DNA of 9,071 nucleotides from an uncultured Collinsella sp. (GTDB taxonomy: Bacteria > Actinomycetota > Coriobacteriia > Coriobacteriales > Coriobacteriaceae). The position numbers were made by a program, and so were the translations under genes. The notes under the pieces were generated by a model. The model had not been told where the DNA came from and did not search any database. It saw nothing but the letters and a program-made list of their open reading frames with translations. The stretch lies in assembly GCA_900549345.1 (NCBI GenBank), contig UROC01000078.1, forward strand, positions 1 to 9,071, read 5' to 3'. Position 1 is the first letter of the stretch. Every line of letters begins with the position of its first letter. Positions 6,001 through 9,071 of this stretch are shown piece by piece.

Positions 6001-6467
6001 ACGGCGACAAGTCCCAGACCCTGAGCTTCGACAAGATTGATTACAAACTCGATCAACTCGACCAGCTCGCGTCTGGCCCCACTGGCCGTGGTGCTTCCAA
6101 GACCTTCACGTACTACGTGCGCGAGAAAGACGACGGTTCGCTGTTCTCGCACTATACGTACGACAAGTCGGTCTATCAGATTACGGTTAACGCGACTGAC
6201 GACTCTAACCACCATATCGACGTCACTGCGACCTACAAGCAGATTCAGGATCGTGATGGCAATGAAGTGACCACTGACACGCCCCACGACCTCACCGGCA
6301 AGTCCACTCCCACCTTCACCAACACCTACTCCACCTCTTTGCCCCTTTCTGGTATGTCGGGCGTCACTCTGACGTACCTTGCCGGCGCGGCGATGCTTTG
6401 CGTCGCTGCGGCCTGGATGCACGTTCGTCGCAAGGCGAGCGCGAGGGGAGGTGAGCGTCGTGAATAA
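3018..6467 (+). CDS. Large wall-anchored adhesin, likely pilus tip protein (beta-helix plus two isopeptide domains)
   Basis: Numbering is for the 1149-residue form from the ATG at 3018, which has GGAGGAG (3005-3011) six bases before it; an in-frame TTG at 2928 lies inside the -10 box and is rejected. Residues 1-45 are a signal peptide (basic start, hydrophobic core, probable cut after SQAIA). About 46-135 is an acidic, low-complexity linker. About 337-586, plus 734-750, carry nine coils of a [IV]-[ST]-G-G-x-[IV]-x-x-N...G-G-G-[IV] repeat, a right-handed parallel beta-helix as in adhesins and polysaccharide-binding proteins. Two Spy0128/FctA-like pilin domains follow (about 768-949 and 958-1104), with likely bond triads Lys774/Glu850/Asn946 and Lys963/Glu1036/Asn1102. 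LPLSG (1108-1112), a hydrophobic helix and an Arg/Lys tail form the sortase signal. It would sit at the pilus tip or cell wall and bind a host or glycan ligand, unknown here. A nine-G run at codons 58-61 may switch it on and off. Confidence 0.85.
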   Translation: MKANSDKSKQSNKATRRVLAGVLCGASVLSLVLSLVMPPISQAIANDAQTVSTEETVMGGGSSSESTGIDNSTNGDAGTDAENQNSDDAASDDDARPEEQSKDESQAEDNDAMDVNAVASAEEAAESEETTTAITNITNADDLSAKLQGVGENQTARFELTADIDYAGEIKLEKSGSNITLNLNGHKIKCLNTDKPLFDVANGATLTIKDEIKDSAPVTETVNDVQQLTDQGQKLDPNNYGKKVELNYVGGIPSNLTYYVTKSTPSGTGTIETLVRHNVDIKGAIVACDGNANLKLINLYNNNGKGGTFNLVSGVITQKQGSSVSSLVYAENGSTVNMRGGYVCGASGSGAGGGIEIHGNSTLEVSGGVIAGNSAPSGGGVYAKDSTVNITNGVISGNSTLATGVGFGGGIMAEGGSVTVSGGYITNNKYANYCGNDGNGDHGGAGLAAKNGTHVTISGGQITGNYSEEAGGGVYVTDIEHQGASSRKTMAWLNITGGTIASNVSFRSEGAGIRVGQMVDAMIKGASNSNPVYITNNHCMSRFDWGGGGIFVQGDSKVASNAGRLFVYNSYISSNEAGGYGGGVAVCPTGKTLVTGTDGTAIFGNTSAGNEQNANDYESVSNTGNNGTPHLSGGGHGKDQDSDAYNAEVFRKNGHADFFLAAEGHTTPIAAVIGKMLGGGDAKYRGSLELQKAITIPANGGVQVYNSIGLSSDVKAQDPEAINARKAALEAGATFITGNYSWNHGGGIMSNGDLYMGAPEDTYVYPSLKLKATKKLEGRKLNDGEFSFTVYRKDSDDPLAGTTAGTTFNRDVCTEVGTAANDAEGSITFDLGEQFASSGAGNEITYYLVEDPGGDSGITYDSSVYKIVVTAEDTKTLLMSVPSKENSSQLKDLYIHNYTIKNVGVTKYEFRESSGKWENVKARSKVQKSGDYYPIICEGDSTTFTNKFTPYDSKGSWMPMATKVVEGGEMKEFTLQLATDTDFTDIVSSKSTTADGDKSQTLSFDKIDYKLDQLDQLASGPTGRGASKTFTYYVREKDDGSLFSHYTYDKSVYQITVNATDDSNHHIDVTATYKQIQDRDGNEVTTDTPHDLTGKSTPTFTNTYSTSLPLSGMSGVTLTYLAGAAMLCVAAAWMHVRRKASARGGERRE
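3191..3199. repeat. Nine-G homopolymer tract in the adhesin coding sequence (candidate phase switch)
   Basis: G9 follows GAT and encodes Met58-Gly-Gly-Gly just after the signal peptide. At nine G the frame is open. With ten G the reading would meet TGA at 3209-3211, and with eight G it would meet TAG at 3223-3225 (positions as numbered here). Both off states give a secreted stub of about 65-70 residues. Such tracts are classic contingency loci, and poly-G switching has been reported for sortase-dependent pili of Bifidobacterium. The tract and stops are seen; switching is inferred. Confidence 0.7.
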
Positions 6468-8130
6468 GAAAGTTTGCTCCTTCCCGATCTTGTTTGCGCT
6501 GCTTGCCCTCCTGATCGGCATCTGCGCGGTTGTGTTCCCCGCATCCGCGCAGGCCGCGCCGACCTCGACCGGTTCCATCACTGTGAGCGGCACCGTGGCG
6601 AGCAGCTACGACGCCTACCAGATCTTTAGCGCCAACGTCGTCGACGGCGACAGCGACGCCAGGATCGCCACCGACCTCGCCTGGGCAAGCGACGCCGCGC
6701 GCGACGCCGTCCTGCCCGTGCTGCACAGCGCCGGCATGCCCAATTCCCAGACCACCGCGCAGGAAGCTGCCGAGTGGCTCAACGCCGATTCCCACCTTAC
6801 GAGCGCGCTGAGCGCACAGCTCGCTCGTTCCCTCCAGAGCTCTGGCGTCGTGTTCGTGGCCCTTAACGCGGGCACGGAGGCCAAGCTGCCCTGCGGCTAC
6901 TGGCTCATCGTCGCCGACGACGCCACTATCGCCCAGGGCGAGGCCGGCACCGCGCCGATCATGGCCCTGGTGGGCGGCAGCGCCGTCACCGTCAAGCCCA
7001 AGGCGGCGACCCCCAAGGTCGCCAAGCACGTGCTGGAGGACAGCACCGACGCCTGGCAGAAGGCCGCCGACGCCACGGTCGCCGATGACCTGTACTGGCG
7101 CCTCTCTGCCACGGTCCCGGCGGGTCTTACCGCCTACGACACCTATACGGTGCGGTTCGTCGACACCATGAGCGCGGGACTCGACCCCTCCAAGGTGGCA
7201 GCGAGTATGCGCGTGTACGCGGCGGCGGGCGCGGACGGCGGCTTTGACACGGTCCAGACCGGCAAGGACGGGCGCGCCGGCACCGACCCCGCGAAGGGCT
7301 GGACCGATATCACGGCCCAGTGCGCCACCAAGGTAGCGGCCGACGGCAAGACCTTCACCGTGCGCACCGGCGACCTGATTGCCGCGCTCGGCGGGGCCGA
7401 CGCCTTCACCGCGGGCGCCCGCGTGGTCGCCGTGTACAACGCGCCGCTCAACAGCGCATGCAACCACGGCATCGCGAAGGGCAACCCCAACGAGGTCTAC
7501 CTGCGCTACCCGCGCTCTCCCTTTGCCGATCAGTCCGGCGACGCGGGCTTCACCCGCACGCCGAGCGACGATGCGTGCGCCTACACCTGGGATCTCGCGC
7601 TCACCAAGCGCGGCAGCGACGGCGACAAGCCGCTTGCCGGGGCGGTCCTGAGCATCGCCGACGACCGCGGCCGCACGCTGGCGGCCGACGGCACGTGGGA
7701 TGCGGAGGGCAAGGCCACCGTCACCACGGGCGAGGACGGCCGCGTGACCGTCTCGGGCGTGGACTCGGGCAAGCTGGAGGTCCGCGAGCTCAAGGCGCCC
7801 AAGGGCTACACCGCCTTTGAGGGCACGCGCTCCGTGACGGTCAAGGCTGAGGGCCTGGACGTCGACCAGGTGGCCGCCGCCAAGCCCAAACTCACCATCA
7901 CGGCCGAGTCGCCCCTGCGCGCCGACAGCGCGGACGGGTCGACGGGCAGCCTGGAGGCGTCGCTCATCAACACGCCCACCGGCACACCCCCTAGCATTAC
8001 CACCGGAGGCTTTATGCCCTCGACTGGCGATATGGCAATGTACGCCGCGGCCGCCGCAGCGGTCGCCGGAGCCGCGCTCATCGTGGTCGCGCTCCTGGTC
8101 AAGCGGGGAGGTGGCAGCCATAAAGAGTAG
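6460..8130 (+). CDS. Sortase-assembled pilin subunit with D2 and CnaB (SpaA) isopeptide domains
   Basis: The start is GTG 6460, overlapping the adhesin stop by 8 bases, with GGGGAGG (6445-6451) eight bases before it; the product has 556 residues. A signal peptide ends at about 32 (ASAQA). The N-terminal domain ends in VTVKPK (176-181), a pilin motif whose Lys181 would be the sortase nucleophile for polymerisation. A fimbrial D2 domain follows (about 184-365), with Lys186 or Lys189 and Asn344 (in NPNEVYLRY) as possible bond partners. The CnaB domain (about 379-471) has Lys383 and an E-box with Glu443 in KLEVRELKAPKGY. MPSTG (519-523), a hydrophobic helix and a KRGGGSHKE tail form the sorting signal. 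It is a shaft or base subunit of the SpaA/SpaH type, translationally coupled to the adhesin. Its codons are more GC-rich than those of either neighbour. Paralogous to the next gene; I cannot say which of the two is the main shaft protein. Confidence 0.87.
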   Translation: MNKKVCSFPILFALLALLIGICAVVFPASAQAAPTSTGSITVSGTVASSYDAYQIFSANVVDGDSDARIATDLAWASDAARDAVLPVLHSAGMPNSQTTAQEAAEWLNADSHLTSALSAQLARSLQSSGVVFVALNAGTEAKLPCGYWLIVADDATIAQGEAGTAPIMALVGGSAVTVKPKAATPKVAKHVLEDSTDAWQKAADATVADDLYWRLSATVPAGLTAYDTYTVRFVDTMSAGLDPSKVAASMRVYAAAGADGGFDTVQTGKDGRAGTDPAKGWTDITAQCATKVAADGKTFTVRTGDLIAALGGADAFTAGARVVAVYNAPLNSACNHGIAKGNPNEVYLRYPRSPFADQSGDAGFTRTPSDDACAYTWDLALTKRGSDGDKPLAGAVLSIADDRGRTLAADGTWDAEGKATVTTGEDGRVTVSGVDSGKLEVRELKAPKGYTAFEGTRSVTVKAEGLDVDQVAAAKPKLTITAESPLRADSADGSTGSLEASLINTPTGTPPSITTGGFMPSTGDMAMYAAAAAAVAGAALIVVALLVKRGGGSHKE

Positions 8131-8136
8131 CTGGCA

Positions 8137-8155
8137 GCCCCGCAGAGAGCGGGGC
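8137..8155 (+). promoter_or_regulatory. Intercistronic hairpin between the two pilin genes
   Basis: GCCCCGC (8137-8143) and GCGGGGC (8149-8155) form a perfect 7-bp stem with a 5-base loop, six bases after the stop codon. There is no T-run. In the 108-base gap it may slow polymerase or protect mRNA ends, giving different amounts of the two pilins. The rest of the gap holds a weak -10-like GATAAT (8190-8195) overlapping a TGATCGATCA palindrome (8195-8204), with no good -35. Confidence 0.4.
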
Positions 8156-8238
8156 GAGACGTAGCGAAGTAGATGCTAAGACACAGACAGATAATGATCG
8201 ATCAAATGAGAATCAAACGGAAAACGGAGGAAAAGAAG

Positions 8239-9018
8239 ATGAGCATGAGCAAGAACATCGCACGCCTGGCAGTAACCGCCGGCCTCACAGCAGCGCTGAG
8301 CTTTGGCGGCGTCATGGCCCCGGTGACCATGGCGTTTGCGGCGGATGCCACGGGCTCGACTGTGACGTTCGTGGATACTGATTACGCTACGTCGTCGACC
8401 TACAAGGGTATTCAGATCTTCAAGGCGACGGTTACCAAGACCGGCGAGAACACCACGGTAAGCGGGATTGAGTGGGCCGGTGCCGATACGGATGAGCAGC
8501 AAGCGATCCAGAGGGCTGTTGTTAATGCAATTCAAACTATAAAAGGCGATTACAACAGCACGAACGCTCAGGATGCGGCCGAATGGCTGAACGCGAATGC
8601 TGGCGTGAACGGAACTGATTCGCGTATCGAAAATAATAACGTTTTAAATACAATCGCAAAGAATCTTAGCGCAAAAGGCTTTACTTGGAAGACGACCGAG
8701 CAGGGAAACAACACGCTTGGCGGTCTCGATGCTGGTTATTGGTTGTTCCTTACTGCGAGCGTTAAGAAGCCTGTTGAAGGCTCAGCGGCCAGTCAATCGA
8801 CCGATGCCTTTACCTCGCCTATATTTAAGCTCGTGGACGGCACAAATCCAGTGACTATTGTGCCGAAAAAGAACATCCCTACCGTCGAGAAGAAGATCGT
8901 GAGCGACGCGGATAGCAAAGAGCACGATGCCGCCGATTCTCAGATCGGTCAGGACGTGACGTACAACCTCTACGGCACCATCGCTGATAACTATGGCTCG
9001 TACGACACATATTACTAG
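8239..9018 (+). CDS. Truncated pilin (fimbrial major-subunit type), cut inside its D2 domain
   Basis: The ATG at 8239 has GGAGG (8226-8230) eight bases before it; 259 residues remain. The signal peptide ends at about 34 (MAFA). The N-terminal domain mirrors that of the preceding pilin in order: YKGIQIF, AQDAAEWLNA, GYW (166-168) and the pilin motif VTIVPK (205-210, Lys210 nucleophile). The D2 domain starts (Lys218/Lys219, then GQDVTYNLYGTI) but stops at YDTYY, where the paralog goes on with YTVRFVDTMSAGL. The rest of D2, any CnaB domain, the E-box and the sorting signal are all missing; full family members usually have about 480-550 residues. This product could be secreted but not anchored or polymerised normally. 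The break lies at a sequence that may be an insertion-sequence end, so the gene is probably disrupted. Position and motif suggest the main shaft pilin. Confidence 0.75.
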   Translation: MSMSKNIARLAVTAGLTAALSFGGVMAPVTMAFAADATGSTVTFVDTDYATSSTYKGIQIFKATVTKTGENTTVSGIEWAGADTDEQQAIQRAVVNAIQTIKGDYNSTNAQDAAEWLNANAGVNGTDSRIENNNVLNTIAKNLSAKGFTWKTTEQGNNTLGGLDAGYWLFLTASVKKPVEGSAASQSTDAFTSPIFKLVDGTNPVTIVPKKNIPTVEKKIVSDADSKEHDAADSQIGQDVTYNLYGTIADNYGSYDTYY

Positions 9019-9071
9019 GCTCTGTTAGACCGGAATTGACACGACCGGCTGCCCTCTTGCCCTCGAGTTAA
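9018..9071. mobile_element. Possible insertion-sequence end interrupting the pilin gene
   Basis: Similarity between the two pilins stops at about 9015, and from 9018 the sequence reads GGCTCTGTTAGACC, unrelated to any pilin. Starts of the GGCTCT type are common at ends of several IS families (ISL3 and IS256 members among them), but I cannot assign this one. If the element begins at 9018, the TAG stop is TA from the pilin plus the first G of the insert. GACCGG is repeated at 9028-9033 and 9043-9048. Only 54 bases are visible and no transposase can be seen, so other causes of truncation remain open. Confidence 0.35.

Noticed and set aside
6364..8121. A 585-codon open frame on the minus strand opposite the second pilin gene
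   Set aside because: It mirrors the GC-rich codon use of the + strand gene, has low-complexity Arg/Gly/Ala content with no recognisable domain, and the + strand product has clear pilin motifs.

Overview
The window looks like chromosome of a high-GC gut actinobacterium of the class Coriobacteriia, most likely Collinsella or a close relative. This rests on the GC-rich coding style, strong GGAGG-type ribosome binding sites, a Gram-positive sortase-pilus locus whose subunits look actinobacterial, and copies of a short CAGGCRCCTTTGTGGTGG repeat. The genus is inference. All genes are on the + strand, and no tRNA, rRNA or CRISPR array is visible.

Left part (1-2513): an MFS exporter gene (187-1467) follows a promoter (41-69), an operator-like TGTCGA cluster and a leader holding two tiny overlapping ORFs and a hairpin, a layout that suggests translational attenuation. 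Two strong inverted repeats (1468-1532 and 1565-1602) separate it from a Cof-type HAD phosphatase gene (1692-2513).

Middle (2514-3017): about 500 bases of mostly AT-rich, non-coding DNA upstream of the pilus operon. It holds a perfect 9-bp direct repeat with a 12-bp spacer that fits the LytTR/AgrA-type binding-site pattern, two dyads, two candidate promoters and a 5'-UTR hairpin.

Right part (3018-9071): a sortase-assembled pilus operon. The first gene encodes a large wall-anchored adhesin of 1149 aa: signal peptide, acidic linker, right-handed beta-helix, two Spy0128-type isopeptide domains and an LPLSG sorting signal. The second, overlapping it by 8 bases, encodes a complete pilin of 556 aa with a pilin motif, D2 and CnaB isopeptide domains, an E-box and an MPSTG signal. 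The third is a paralogous pilin cut off at residue 259, just inside its second domain. The break coincides with a GGCTCTGTTAGACC sequence that could be the end of an insertion sequence. Sortase genes would be expected further right, outside the window.

The most striking single signal is a run of nine G (3191-3199) in the adhesin gene, just after the signal peptide. Gain or loss of one G would bring a stop codon within about 35 bases, so this is a strong candidate for an on/off phase switch of the adhesin and possibly the whole operon. With the LytTR-like box, the pilus appears controlled both by a regulator and by random slippage.
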